Shown: one piece after another, positions 1 through 10,873 of the stretch | Position numbering within the stretch: the first letter of the stretch is position 1 | How the letters are laid out: each line of letters starts with the position of its first letter | Assembly (NCBI GenBank): GCA_963555705.1 | Contig: OY743173.1 | Coordinates: 521,001 to 585,000, forward strand | DNA: 64,000 nt | DNA from: Ligustrum vulgare | Taxonomy: Eukaryota > Streptophyta > Magnoliopsida > Lamiales > Oleaceae | Direction of reading: 5' to 3' | Translations under genes and position numbers: made by a program | The notes under the pieces: generated by a model | Database searches by the model: none | Told to the model about the DNA's origin: nothing | Seen by the model: the letters and a program-made list of their open reading frames with translations, nothing else

Positions 1-509
1 AAACACTAAATTAGGAAAATAACCTAAAAACCAAAAAGGAAATAAAATAATTGAAAAATTCGGAAAATCCGGCCGCTACTCAGTTACGGTCGTGAAGAAT
101 TCTTTTACGGCCGTAATGGCCTCTCTGATCCAAAACTGTACCATCAGTTACGGCCGTGATGAATCTCTTATGGCCGTGAAAAGCCCCTGCTTGAATGTTA
201 CAGCCATAACTTCCATGCTTACTGTCGTAAGCCTTGTTCTGTTGAAATTCTCCTTTTTTCTTCGATAATTGATTACGGCTGTGATTGTAAGATTTACGGC
301 CGTGATTGTATGGGTTACGGCCGTGAAGGTCCTCCATTACGGCCGTAATGGCTTTTCTGCCCAAATAACTTCGTTTTCTCGACTCGGCTTGATCCGTCCC
401 TCTTCTCGGCTCGACCCCAACATGGAACTTGCTCTGTTTTGCACGTAGATCATTGTTATATTGCCGATGGCTCAACTTCGTCCTTCGATGCCTGGTCTGG
501 ATCATATCA
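1..509 (-). repeat. Partial LTR of Ty3/gypsy element 1 (ACGGCCGT family)
   Basis: This is the U3-side part of an LTR read on the minus strand; the rest lies left of the window. It matches the LTRs of element F (33245-34225 and 36605-37523) through the same AT-rich lead-in, the same run of ten ACGGCCGT-like words and the same terminus (plus strand ...GATCATATCA at 509; F ends ...GATCACATCA). Five of the ten words here keep the exact TTACGGCCGT; the others differ mainly by C/T or G/A changes. An open frame at 80-535 runs across the LTR/RNase H junction and is not a gene. Confidence 0.8.
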
Positions 510-1698
510 TAGGGAAACGTTTGAATGAATTCCATCCAATGGGCGTGTCTTTTGTTCAGCTTATCCTGCCCCTTGAGGTGTTTCAGTGACTCGTGGTCAG
601 TGTGTATGACGAATTCCTTTGGCCACAGATAGTGCTACCATGTTTCCAATGCTCGCACAAGAGAATAAAGCTCCTTATCATATGTTGGATAGTTTAGTGC
701 TGCCCCATTCAATTTTTCACTAAAATATGCGATTGGCCTCTTGTCCTGCATAAGAACAGCTCCAATTCCTATTCCTGACGCATCACACTCCATCTCAAAA
801 GTTTGGTTAAAGTTAGTTAAGGCCAAAATCGGTGCAGAACATAACCTATCTTTAAGCAAATTAATCTATTTTCTTGGGTAACCCCCCCCCCCAATGGAAT
901 CCTACACTTTTTTTAACTATTTTTGTGAGTGGTGCTGCAAGTGTACTAAAGTCTTCAACAAACCCCCTATAGAAACCAGCTAACCCATGAAAGCTCCTAA
1001 CCTCGATAATGCTTTTCGCGGTTGGCCACTCTTTAATGGTTCGAATTTTCTCTTCATCAACTTCAACGCCATTAGCACTAACAACAAATCCTAGAAAAAC
1101 CACTTTCTCCATGCAAAAAGTACACTTTTTAAACTTAGCATATAGTTTTTCAGTTTTCAAAACTTCCATAACAGACCTTAAATGTTCAATATGATCACCT
1201 AAGCTCTTACTATATACCAAAATATCATCAAAGTATACCACAAAAAATTTCCCAATAAAAGCACGCAAGACATGGTTCATCAATCTCATGAAAGTATTAG
1301 GCGCATTAGATAAGTCAAATGGCATAAACAACCAATCATATAAACCATATTTGGTTTTGAAGGAGGTTTTCCATTCATCACCTTCTTTCATACGAATTTG
1401 GTGATAGCCACTTTTGAGATCTATTTTGCTAAACATACATGCCCCATGCAACTCATCAATCATATCATCTAATCTAGGTATAGGATGGCAATACTTTACC
1501 GTGATATTGTTGACTGGTCTACAATCCACGCACATCCTCCAAGTTCCATCCTTTTTGGGCACTAACAACATTGGTACTGCACATGTGCTCATGCTTTCTC
1601 TGACATAGCCCTTGTTCAACAATTCCTCAACTTGCCTTTGAAGCTCCTTTGTTTCTTCCGGATTACTCCTATAAGCTGGCCTGCTCGGGATGGCAGCT
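510..1698 (-). pseudogene. Ty3/gypsy reverse transcriptase-RNase H fragment, split and frameshifted
   Basis: Minus-strand pol fragment. The RT part (about 1698 down to 890) shows the gypsy palm block [12 protein letters not shown] and the catalytic box YFDD (1224-1235), followed by the usual FLGFVVS region. The RNase H part (about 860 down to 510) shows [15 protein letters not shown], then [21 protein letters not shown] and the [13 protein letters not shown] block. Frames break at an 11-C run (882-892) and again near 636. Two things are abnormal. The 5' side of RT stops abruptly at 1698, where element D is inserted, so gag, protease and the RT N-terminus are missing. The 3' side passes from the end of RNase H straight into the LTR at 509/510, with no integrase and no polypurine tract, which implies an internal deletion. 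Sequence blocks and the LTR family suggest a chromovirus-like lineage, but the lineage is not certain. Confidence 0.9.
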
Positions 1699-3060
1699 TG
1701 ATGGGTGTCGAATCCAACAAATAATAATATTTTCTTGCTCTCATAAAAATAAATTGTAATGGTGGTGAGCAAGGTCGAATCCACAGGGATTGGTTAGATT
1801 TAATTCCTCGAAAAAAATTAAAACAATAAATTAAAAACAAGGTGGTTTTGAATTTCGAATGTAAAATCAAATTCTAAATAAACAATTGTGGAATTAAATT
1901 GTTGAAAATATCAAATTAAATAAATATCCAGCCCAATGTATAATCTCAGTATTGATTCATGGAATTTATCATGGATGCAAAAATAAAATCTTTAACTCAT
2001 TTTCTAAATTGGTTATGGTCATTGATATGATCTAACAACTTATCTCTCCTTACTATCTCGATAATCAAGAGACGCTCGTTGATTATTTCCCTAATCAATA
2101 AACAACCATAGATACGATCTCATGATTTAATTTACCAATAGTATTAACCTCTAGAGAGACTACCAATTCTAACCAACAAATTCACACGTGTGATTCATTT
2201 AAGCTAGGTTATATATCTTCATAACATGAGTCAAAAATCAGTCTATAATCAACTATGTTATTTACCACTTGTATTAAAAAACCTAAATAATTACGGATTT
2301 AGATTCCTAATTGGCTAAATATCGTTTTGACAATTAAAACGACGTGCACTTTGTATTAATTAATCAAAACAACAACTTCGATGCAAACAAAAGATATATA
2401 AGTAGAAAACAAATAAAAGAATAATTAAATTAATTAGATCTCACAATTCTTGGTGAATCAAAACTTCGAATACTGGAATAAGAAATTTAGCTATCCATAA
2501 ACATTTTGAATATAAAAACTAAAAGAAAGAATAAAATTAAATTAAACTCAAACTCTCCAATCATCAAAACGTGTGTCCGCCTCTCCTCCAAGTCAAGATC
2601 CCTTTTTTTTTTCTTTTTCTTTTCTCCAGCCTTTTTCTTTCCTTGTTTTGATTCCCAGCCCTTTCTTTCCTTTTTTTCTCTTTTCCAATTATAATCCTTT
2701 TCTTCTTTCCATACACGATGATAGCTCCCACATTTAACCTAATGTGCTGCCGAGAATTAGTCTAGCATTTGAGCCCATTTACCTCCAAAATCCACAAGTC
2801 CAGCTCATTAAATATTTGAGGTTGCTGTCTTTCAGAATTAATAAGGCGCGCCCACGTCTTATGCAAAGTCCTGATCTGATTGTGTACTTTTTGAGTTCCA
2901 AACTTGTTCTTTTAATTTGTGATATTGAATCCATTTTGATCTAAATTCTCCACCTAATCCACAAAACATAAAATATGATTAACATCTACAATTTAAACAT
3001 TTAAAATCAATGAAATAAGAGGAAATATCACAAATTAAATGGCAAATATGCATTTTATCA
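1699..3060 (-). repeat. 3' LTR of element D
   Basis: On the plus strand this begins TGATGGGTGTCG and ends ...CATTTTATCA, giving TGAT/ATCA termini (TG...CA on the minus strand). The same 36 bases recur at 8947-8982 beside the primer site, which fixes the LTR end. It is AT-rich with a pyrimidine-rich block (2600-2700) and one copy of the element's GC-rich word (GGCGCGCCCACG at 2844-2855). Confidence 0.85.
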
Positions 3061-3072
3061 AATCCCCCCACA
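3061..3072 (-). promoter_or_regulatory. Polypurine tract of element D
   Basis: The plus strand reads AATCCCCCCACA immediately outside the 3' LTR, so the minus strand has GTGTGGGGGGATT directly before the LTR terminus. This is the expected priming site for plus-strand DNA synthesis. Confidence 0.75.
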
Positions 3073-3421
3073 CTTAGACAATTCTTAACCTCAAGCATAA
3101 ACTAGCTCAAGTTAATGAAATGTTCGCATCATCATTCATTCTTCTATCTCCCACTATCCATCTACAATACAACACAAGGCTAGTCACTTCAACAATTTTT
3201 TCAAAATTCACATGTGGTGGGATTTAACACCTCACATTAGATTCACACAATACGCTCAAAGTGTTTAGGGTATAAAGTATATATATACTCTCAAGTCAAA
3301 GCATAGAAATTTTTTACCATAAGCTTGATAATATATCACATTGGAGCCACCAATGGTTTTGAATGCAAAGTGAGGGTCTTAACCTGGTCGTAATGGGGCT
3401 TGGGTAAGGTGGGATAAAAAG

Positions 3422-3490
<69 letters not shown>

Positions 3491-6400
3491 ACTATTCTCA
3501 TTGAAGGAATTATACAATCTTCTTTGTAAGAGTTCACTTATAGCCTTTCACCTTTCGTGAGTATCCCCTCAACAACTATAAATGAATTACAACATGGGTG
3601 TTAATTTCCATCAACTTGAAGGCACGAAATAAAGACCAAGCAATTCAACCACTCATAAGCACATGTAATGGGAGTTAACACCCTCACAAGGTATTTCTCT
3701 CTTCGCACAAAGTGTATAAGGGTTAGAATTTTCACTCAACTCACTGCATGGGGAATTCATTGCCACAGACTGCTCAGATGTCATGATCGGAGCTAATAAT
3801 AACACAAGTGCAAAGTAAATGTCTTTATTTGGTTGTAACGGGGCTTCGGGTTAGGTAGGATAAAAGGAAAATATGTAGGCTAAGTTGAGAGGAGAGTTCA
3901 CAAGCTGATTTGGTTCAAAACGATAATCTCTTACTCCCCCTTTCAATGTGATTTTCCACAATTTCCTACTATCCAATCGATTCAGCCCTTGACTCTTATT
4001 ATGCACGTGGGGTTTATTCTCTTTTCACCGAGGAATTTTCTTGATCCGGTAGCTTGAATCTTCGATTTTTTTTTTAACAACTTGATTTCTTTTTGACCCC
4101 ATTATCACTTAAACCTTGAATAGCACAAAGTGAAAGCTCCCATTTTTTTGAAGCTAAGTCTGTCTCATACTTCTCAATCAATACAAGCTTGTGAAATTCC
4201 TCTCTTGTGCGTTCAAGATAGAGGTAACATGAAAGAACGAGAATCCATGGCATGTAGCGTGGCAACAAAATTCCAAAGACAGGCTAAAGCTCAAAGAGGC
4301 TTCTATTGGTACATGTATCATGGTAGGCTCTTTTAGAAGGTCAAATTGGGTTTCACCTAATGCCTTTACTATATTTTGCACTTGAGTCAAGAAGCTACAA
4401 TGGAATGCAAAAGAGAGCACATCCCAGAACAAACTAACCATGCAGGACACACATCAAAGAATAAGAGCTTAATATAAAAATAAAAGCAGCTCATAGGCTC
4501 AAAAACTCATGAATTACAGTTTATATGTGTTGCTTAGGTCATTGCTTGGTCATGGTCTCAAACTCAAATCAATGTCAAAAGTATGGAGTTAGGTTAATTG
4601 GAGTTGTGTTACAACACATCAACTTTGATTTGACTCAATTAGGTATAGATCGTAACTCGACCACTTTATCCCCCAACATTTCTTACACATCATAGGTCTT
4701 TGATTTTCAATGTCTTTCATTCTCAACCAAAATAATTTGAAGCTCAAGTGAATAAGCCTATATATTCCTTCAATGCAAGGTTTAAGAGAATGGGATATTA
4801 GCAAAGAATAGGAGTCCTCATGGCTTGTACTGTGGTTGATTTTCAACAAAGAGACTATGGCTCAAAAGTGGCTTTCTAGTGGCATATTTCAAGGTAGGAA
4901 TTTTGAGAAAGCTAAATTTGGCTTCACCTAAGTGCCCTTACTTATCTAGTGCATTCAATTACCAAGAGGCATCTCAACATGCATAACAGAGCAAGTTCTA
5001 GAAGGAATTAACTACACTTGACAATCACACAATCAAAAGAATAGAGCATGTCATAATGTTAAATGTAAATGCTCAAGAGGCTCAAAAGCTCACAAAATAG
5101 GGTTAATGTGCATCAAATCCCACACCCTCCATTCAATCCACCATCAAGAGCAATCAATCAGTGCAATAAACAAAAATTCAACTACTCATGTCATTCCCCC
5201 ACTGTGCCTCAACTCATCTCGATAATTCACAGTAATTCAGATCATAAAGGGATAAACATTGTCAAAATCCAAAATTAAGAAGAGAATTTTCAAAAAATTA
5301 CTTTTAAAAATAGAGCAAACATGGATAGAAATTGAGGTGCACTAAAATGAATCAATGATCAAAAACTAAGCAAAGACACACATCAAAACCCTCCCCCACA
5401 CTTAATCCATACATTGTCCTCAATGTAATAAAATCATAAATTATGAAAACTAGAAGAGAATAGGAATAGAGGACTCCCCTGTAGGTTGAACGGGAGATGT
5501 CGATGTGAAGGCGGGCGAGAAAACAAACTTCCTTAATGGCATTCCTTGTTAGTCCATTTACTTGATATCCATGACAAAACTCTTCCTCTACAGGCCCCAA
5601 ATCATGGTATTGGCCCATACAAATCCCACAGCAAAATCACAGTGTTCCCACAACTCGCACAAGTGTTGTCACATTCCCACGAACCGAGTGTAGCGGTTTG
5701 CAGCGAGGAGGACGATGGGAAGAGGGAGGCGGTGGAATGGCACTGTGAGAAGATGGAGATGGGGGCTGGTCGTGGTGAAATGTGGAGTACAGGTGCTCCA
5801 GTGGTCGAGTTTTTCAGTAAGTGAAAGAGAGATGCGGGCAGTGTGTTTGAGATTTTCTATGAGAAGGAGAGGAGGGTGGCAGTGATGAGCGATGCTGGTC
5901 GCTACGGTTGAGGTTGTGAAGGAGTGAGATGTTGAGAGGGTGGTTTACTGGTTTTGAGGGAAAGAGAGGAACAGAGGTTGAAGCTGTGGAGGAAGTTTGT
6001 GGAAAAGAAAGTTCGTGGAGGTAGAAGATCGTGGTGGGCTTGGTTGAAGGTTTAGAGAAGAAGGTGGAGGCTGCAGTTTGTTGATGAAGATGGTAGTGTA
6101 AGATGGAGATTGAGGCTAGAGAAGATGAGGGAGAGAGGAAGTGGATTGGTGTTGGGAAGGAGAGAGAGCCGTAAGGGTTGTGTCTGATTTTCGATTTTTT
6201 TTTTTAGCCTTGTTTGAAATCTGAGATGTACTTTAGGTAAGGCGTGGGCACGCTTTATTCCAAGTTGTGAACAAAGAACTTGTAACCCGAGATGCTATTT
6301 GGGTAAGGCATGGGCACGCCTTATTCCAAGATTCTTTCAATCCATTGTTTTCTTCATAGAGCGTGCCCACGTCCTAATGAAGATTCATATCTATCCAAAA

Positions 6401-6570
6401 ATTAAAACAAAGTCAATTTCACTTCAAAAATTATAGGGATCATAAAATAAATAATAGTGGATAAATGAAAACAAAAATAAATTTTTTTGCTAAAGCTAAA
6501 GAAAAACTCGTGTTGCCTCCCGGAAGTGCCTTTCTTTTACGTCTTTGGCTAGACTCATTTTTTACTTTCT
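3073..6570 (-). other. Non-coding 3' region of element D with internal repeats
   Basis: No convincing gene. Two degenerate duplications are visible. Blocks around 3382-3420 and 3830-3868 share the phrase GTAA(T/C)GGGGCTT...GG(T/G)(A/G)GGATAAAA. Blocks around 4250-4400 and 4855-4980 share a GGTAGG...TTTCACCTAA(T/G)GCC phrase. An internal polypurine-like module (CTCCCCCACACTTAA plus the hairpin CATTGTCCTCAATG, 5391-5425) resembles the terminal one. Three copies of a GC-rich word (GCGTGGGCACGC-like) lie near 6241, 6308 and 6360. The motif GGGAGGCAAC (minus strand, near 6515) is shared with element C. Confidence 0.7.
3424..3487. repeat. (TA)n microsatellite
   Basis: Uninterrupted TA dinucleotide run inside the non-coding region of element D. 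The reading frame that crosses it, rich in Ile-Tyr, is only a translation of this repeat. Confidence 0.95.
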
Positions 6571-7437
6571 TCAACCATGATCAATTGGATTCTCAATGCT
6601 CAATTTTGTCACATTCTCCATTTGGAGACCTTCATAGAAAGGTTTATATCCATGATCATCCGCCTTGTGATGCTTACCATTGGCAATTCTCAAGCCACCT
6701 TTTCCGCTACCTTTGAAAACTTTCTGTTCTAAACAATCAACAACATCAATAAAATTGACGGAATTAGCACCATTAGGACAATTTATGGCATCATAAATAT
6801 TGAACTTAATAATTTCACCATCAAATTCCATCGTGAGTGTACCATCATACACATCAGTTTTTGTCCTAGATGTTTTCAAAAATGGCCTTCATAGAAGAAT
6901 TGGTGTAGAATTAGAAGAAAAATCTTCGTCCTTATTAAGTACATAAAAATCAGCAGGAAAAAATAACTCATTTACTTGTACTAAAACATCCTCTAATACT
7001 CCTTCAGGACAAACATTAGACCTATCAGCAAGTTCCAAAATCACACCCGTTTCTTTCAATGGACCAACATTCAAAGACGAATAAACAGATAGTGGCATGA
7101 TATTTATTGAAGCTCCTAGATCTATCATTGCTTTCTCAATTCTTACTTTGCCAACTTTGCAAGGGATAGTGAACATACCTGGGTCCTTGCATTTAGGAGG
7201 CAATTTCTTTTGGAGGACAGCCGAAACATTTTCTCCCATAGTTACTTTTTCATTGCATCTCAACTTCCTCTTATTGGTGCACAACTCCTTGAGAAATTTT
7301 GCATAACGAGGTACTTGTTTAATTGCATCAAGTAAGGGAATATTTACCTCAATTTTGCAAAAAGTTTCCATGATTTCCTTCTCTTCTTCCTCCTTCTTGG
7401 ATCTAATCAATCTTGTAGGGAACGGAGGAGTTGTCAC
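6571..7437 (-). pseudogene. Aspartic protease region of element D
   Basis: Two adjoining minus-strand frames (7437-6889 and 6879-6571) encode the retropepsin-like part that follows gag in Athila-type elements. The first contains KLPPKCKDPGMFTIPC, then the active-site block MIDLGASINIMPLSVYSSL, where D-L-G replaces the usual D-S/T-G as is common in this group, and later LELADRSNVCPEG and FPADFYVL. The frame breaks at about 6885, where the conserved segment normally following (a GRPFL-type motif) would be expected. The second frame carries the C-terminal flank. The role is polyprotein cleavage in the retrotransposon particle. No RT follows, which is the basis for calling D non-autonomous. Confidence 0.85.
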
Positions 7438-7473
7438 ATAAAATCTTTGTGGTTCTCTATTGAGTCTTTCAGA

Positions 7474-8662
7474 TTAAGGTTGAGGAACGACTTCATTCTC
7501 AATTTCTTCCCCTAAGTTTCCTTGCTTCGTCTTACTTGGTTCTTTCAATTCATTCCCATTTCTCAAGGTAATTGCACTAACATTTTGTTTTGGATTAACA
7601 ATAGTTTGGGAAGCCAATTTACCTTTAGATTCCAGTCTGTTCACAGTTGATGCCAATTGACTCGCTTGAGTCTCCAAATTCTTAATGCCCATCCTCGTCT
7701 CCTGTTGAAATTGTTGTGTATTAATTGCAAGTGATTTAACAATTTCTTCTGGAGACATACCTGAACTTGAAAATGGTTCTTGTGGTTGAGGATTAGGCTG
7801 TCTAGGCTGGAATTGTTGGAATTGCAGCCTAGTCTGATAACTGCAGTTGGGATGTTCCCTCCATCCTGAGTTGTAAGTGTTTGAATAGGAATCATAATTA
7901 TTTTGAGGTGGGCCTAGAAATCTTCCAACTGCATTAACCTGTTCAAAAGAATCTTCTTGAAGAGTAGGGCATGTGTCCGTTGGATGACTAGTGGCAGTAC
8001 AAATTCCACATGCTTTAACTTGTTGCATATTTCCTGCAGCCATTTGTTGAACAAGAGAGGTTAGATTTGCTATTTGATTTTCAAGAGAAAATACATTTAC
8101 CTCGTTCACCCTATTTACAAGAGTGTCTTTTCTGAATCCAAACTACTGTGTGTTAGCGGCCATGATGGAGATCAAATCCCTAGCGGCAGTTGGGGTTTTA
8201 TTCAGTATAGCTCCTCCGCTAGCTGCATCCATCATTTTCCTCTCCATTGGTAACAATCCCTCATAGAAGTATTGAATGAGTAATTGTTCAGATATCCCAT
8301 GTTGAGGCTGGGAAAAATTTATCAAGAAATAATCTAACTATCCCTGTCCATGTAGCTATAGAACCTGGTGGTAGATAGAACAACCAATCTTTTGCCTTGT
8401 CAGCTAATGAAAACGGAAAAGCCTGCAACTTGATTTGCTCTTCAGTCACACCTTGTGGTTTCATACTTGAACACACCATGTGGAATTCTTTCAGATGTTT
8501 ATGGGGGTCTTCATTCTCAAGACCATAGAATTTGGGTAGCAGACAGGTCAATCCAGATTTCAATTTAAATCCCACATCTAAGACTGGATACTGAATGCAA
8601 AGTGGTTATTGATTTTCATTTGGTGCAACCAATTCCCTTAAGGTTCTTTCCTCATTGGCCAT
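7474..8662 (-). pseudogene. Gag of element D (broken)
   Basis: Minus-strand gag. A likely ATG lies at 8662 (MANEERTLRELVAPN), followed by an in-frame TAA where the reading then continues normally. The capsid-like block 8575-8288 includes FPFSLADKAKDWLFYLPPGS and FLDKFFPAS, typical of Athila/Tat gag. The frame then jumps to 8325-8143 (SEQLLIQYFYEGLLPMERKM, then DAASGGAIL), and the linker normally found between these two blocks is missing, so a short deletion plus frameshift is likely. The frame 8109-7474 carries a CCHC knuckle (CGICTATSHPTDTC) and a Gln/Pro-rich tail. Gag packages the element RNA into virus-like particles; here it cannot be made intact. Confidence 0.85.
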
Positions 8663-8920
8663 TGTTTTCTCTTTCCATGTTTCAGTATCACTAGAATAAT
8701 CAGTTATTGAATCTGCCAGGTCAACTACTAGATTCAATCTGGTTTGTTTACGCAACTTAGCTTCCTTCCTCAATTTCCGAGCTGTCTTCTCAATTTCAGG
8801 GTCGTATTGCTACTTTCCTGTATGAGAACAACGGGGCATAAAAGAAATAAAGAAATAAGTAAAAGAGATAAAAAATAAATAAAAAAAATAGTAAATGAAA
8901 AATTAAATCTGATTAACACC

Positions 8921-8940
8921 AGTCCCCGACAACGGTACCA
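8921..8940 (-). promoter_or_regulatory. Primer-binding site of element D (tRNA-Asp type)
   Basis: The minus strand reads TGGTACCGTTGTCGGGGACT, six bases inside the LTR end. It is close to the Athila-type site TGGCGCCGTTGCCGGGGA, complementary to the 3' end of tRNA-Asp, with a few transitions. Confidence 0.75.
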
Positions 8941-8946
8941 GAAATT

Positions 8947-8982
8947 TGATGGGTGTCGAATCCAACAAATAATAATATTTTC
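8947..8982 (-). repeat. 36-bp stub of the 5' LTR of element D
   Basis: Identical to 1699-1734. Beyond 8982 the sequence is protease of element E, so nearly all of this LTR, the missing part of element 1 and the 5' part of E have been lost at one junction. Confidence 0.85.
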
Positions 8983-9759
8983 ACATTCACCCAAGACGAT
9001 GCCATTGGAGTGCACTTCCCACACAATGATGCATTGGTTATCAGGGTAGTGGTGGCTCGGAATAGGTTGTCACGGATGATGGTGGATGATGGTGCCTCGG
9101 TAAATGTGATTTACGGTGTAACTTTAGATAAAATGGGGATCAACACTCCACTCATTCTAGTCCCGGATCCAATATATGGATTCACGGGGGAAAACATAAC
9201 CCCCAGAGGATCCATAACCCTTATGACTGAAGTAGGGCAAGCACCAACTCTCTCCAGAATCCCTATGGAATTCTTGGTGGTTGAAAAAATCTCCTCCTAT
9301 CATGGTTCAATTGGGAGGCCAGGTCTCATTGACTTGGGAGCTGCAATGCATACAAAATACATTTGTATGAAATTCCCCACGGAGCATGGTGTTGCCACTG
9401 TAAGGGGGAGTCAAACCGAATCACGGGCCTGTTACACAAATGCAATCCAAAAATTTCAGGACCGAAGCTTGAACATGATTAGCGATGTGGCAATGGTAGA
9501 GGCCGCTTCGGACCCTGAAAGACTGGGGGGAGGACCCTCAGAAGTTGAGGATGTTTCAATGACGCTGGAAGAAGATCTGGTAGATCTGGACCCACGAATG
9601 GCAGGGAGCAGCTGCTCCACTCCGACTGAAATGTTAGAATGCTTCAGTGTAGATCCACTTGATCCAATCAAGGAATTGCAAATCGGATTGGATTCACCAA
9701 TTGAATACAAAAATCAATTGAAGAGCTTCTTACTTGAAAACCTCGATGTATTTACTTGA
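8983..9759 (+). pseudogene. Element E protease (5'-truncated)
   Basis: Enters at the conserved segment just before the protease of Tat elements (QDDAIGVHFPHNDALVIRV), then shows the retropepsin-like active site VDDGASVNVIYG and the RPGLIDLGA block. It runs to a TGA at 9757-9759 where related elements have Trp (context DVFT*KHGDMIGIDP), so pol was once continuous with the RT downstream. The gag half is absent because of the 8982/8983 junction. The start codon at 8953 in this frame lies in D's LTR stub and is fortuitous. Confidence 0.88.
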
Positions 9760-10873
9760 AAGCATGGTGACATGATTGGGATCGATCCTAAAGAGGCCTG
9801 TCACAGACTCCAACTTGATCCCCGAAGTCCTGGGCATAGGCAAAAGAGAAGACCTATGAGTTCTGACAAGTATGAGGCCTTGAAAGACGAGGTCATAAAG
9901 CTATTGAAAAATGGCTTCATCAGAGAGTCCCTCTACCCGAAGTGGGTATCAAACCCTGTTTTGGTACCAAAGCACAATGGGAAACTAAGGGTATGTATTG
10001 ATTTCTCAAACTTGAACTAGGCATGTCACAAAGACAGTTTTCCACTACCCCGGATTGATCAATTAGTTGACTCCACCGCTGGGCATGAGATGCTAAGCTT
10101 CATGGATGCCTACTCCGGGTACAATCAAATCCCCATGAATGAATCAGATGAGGAGCATACCTCGTTTGTTACAGATAGGGGACTCTACTGTTACAAAGCT
10201 ATGCCATTTGGCTTGAAAAATGCTGGAGCTGCCTACCAAAGGCTGGTAAATCGCATGTTTTCAGAACAATTGGGGAACACCATGGAGTTATATGTTGATA
10301 ACATGCTGGTCAAAAGCATGGTCGCCACGGATCATATCCACCATTTGTCAGAGGCCTTTGGTGTTTTGAGGAAATATCGAATGAAGCTCAACCCAGCGAA
10401 CTGCGCTTTTGGGGTAGCATCAGGAAAATTCCTTGGATTCATGGTGAATAAAAGAGGGATCGAAGCCAATCCCGACAAAATCAATGCCTTGTTAAACATG
10501 CAAACACCTCGAAATCCAAAAGAAGTGCAAAGCTTAACGGGGAGAATTGCGGCCCTAAATCGGTTCGTTTCCAAGTCCACTGAAAAATGGTTTCCATTCT
10601 TTAAGGTCTTGAAGGGAGGGAAGAGGTTTCATTGGACGCCGAAATGTGAACGTGCTTTTGCCGATCTGAAAGCATTCTTGGGACGGGCCCCATTACTATC
10701 GAAACCAAAGGTTGGCGAACCCCTCTACTTGTATTTAGTCGTATCAAAAGAGGCGGTTAGCTCGGTATTGATCAGAGAGTAGGATGGGAATCAGTTCCCG
10801 GTATATTATGTAGCAAAGCCATGCTAGATGCTGAGACACGTTACCCAGACATGGAAAAACTTGCTCTCTCTCG
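9760..10873 (+). pseudogene. Element E reverse transcriptase and first RNase H (stops; YVDN box)
   Basis: RT reads from IDPKEACHRLQLDPRSPGHR through ESLYPKWVSNPVLVPKHNGKLR, then SFMDAYSGYNQIPM and MPFGLKNAGAAYQRLVNRMF. The catalytic box at 10291-10302 is YVDN, where the family has YVDD/YIDD, so the second catalytic Asp is lost. The thumb and the start of RNase H (GRFHWTPKCERAF-like, APLLSKPKVGEPLYLYL) follow. In-frame stops are TGA 9757, TAG 10018 (LN*ACHKDSFPLPRID, where Lys or similar is usual), TAG at 10780-10782 (LIRE*DGNQ) and another TAG near 10827. The enzyme would have copied element RNA to DNA. Confidence 0.9.

Larger units (their letters stand above)
1699..8982 (-). mobile_element. 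Element D: gag-pro LTR retrotransposon, 5' LTR almost wholly deleted
   Basis: Minus-strand LTR element inserted in the RT of element 1. It has a 3' LTR (1699-3060), a polypurine tract (3061-3072), a long non-coding 3' region, decayed protease and gag, a tRNA-Asp-like primer site (8921-8940), and a 36-bp stub of 5' LTR identical to the corresponding end of the 3' LTR. There is no RT, RNase H or integrase reading frame between protease and LTR. It therefore looks like a non-autonomous Athila-related, TR-GAG-like element. The right side ends at 8982/8983 against element E, so no target-site duplication can be checked. Confidence 0.85.

Noticed and set aside
80..535. 151-residue minus-strand frame with Arg/His/Gly-rich repeats
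   Set aside because: It spans the RNase H/LTR junction of element 1 and translates the ACGGCCGT array; it is not an independent gene.
3314..3517. Ile-Tyr-rich frame
   Set aside because: Translation of the (TA)n microsatellite.
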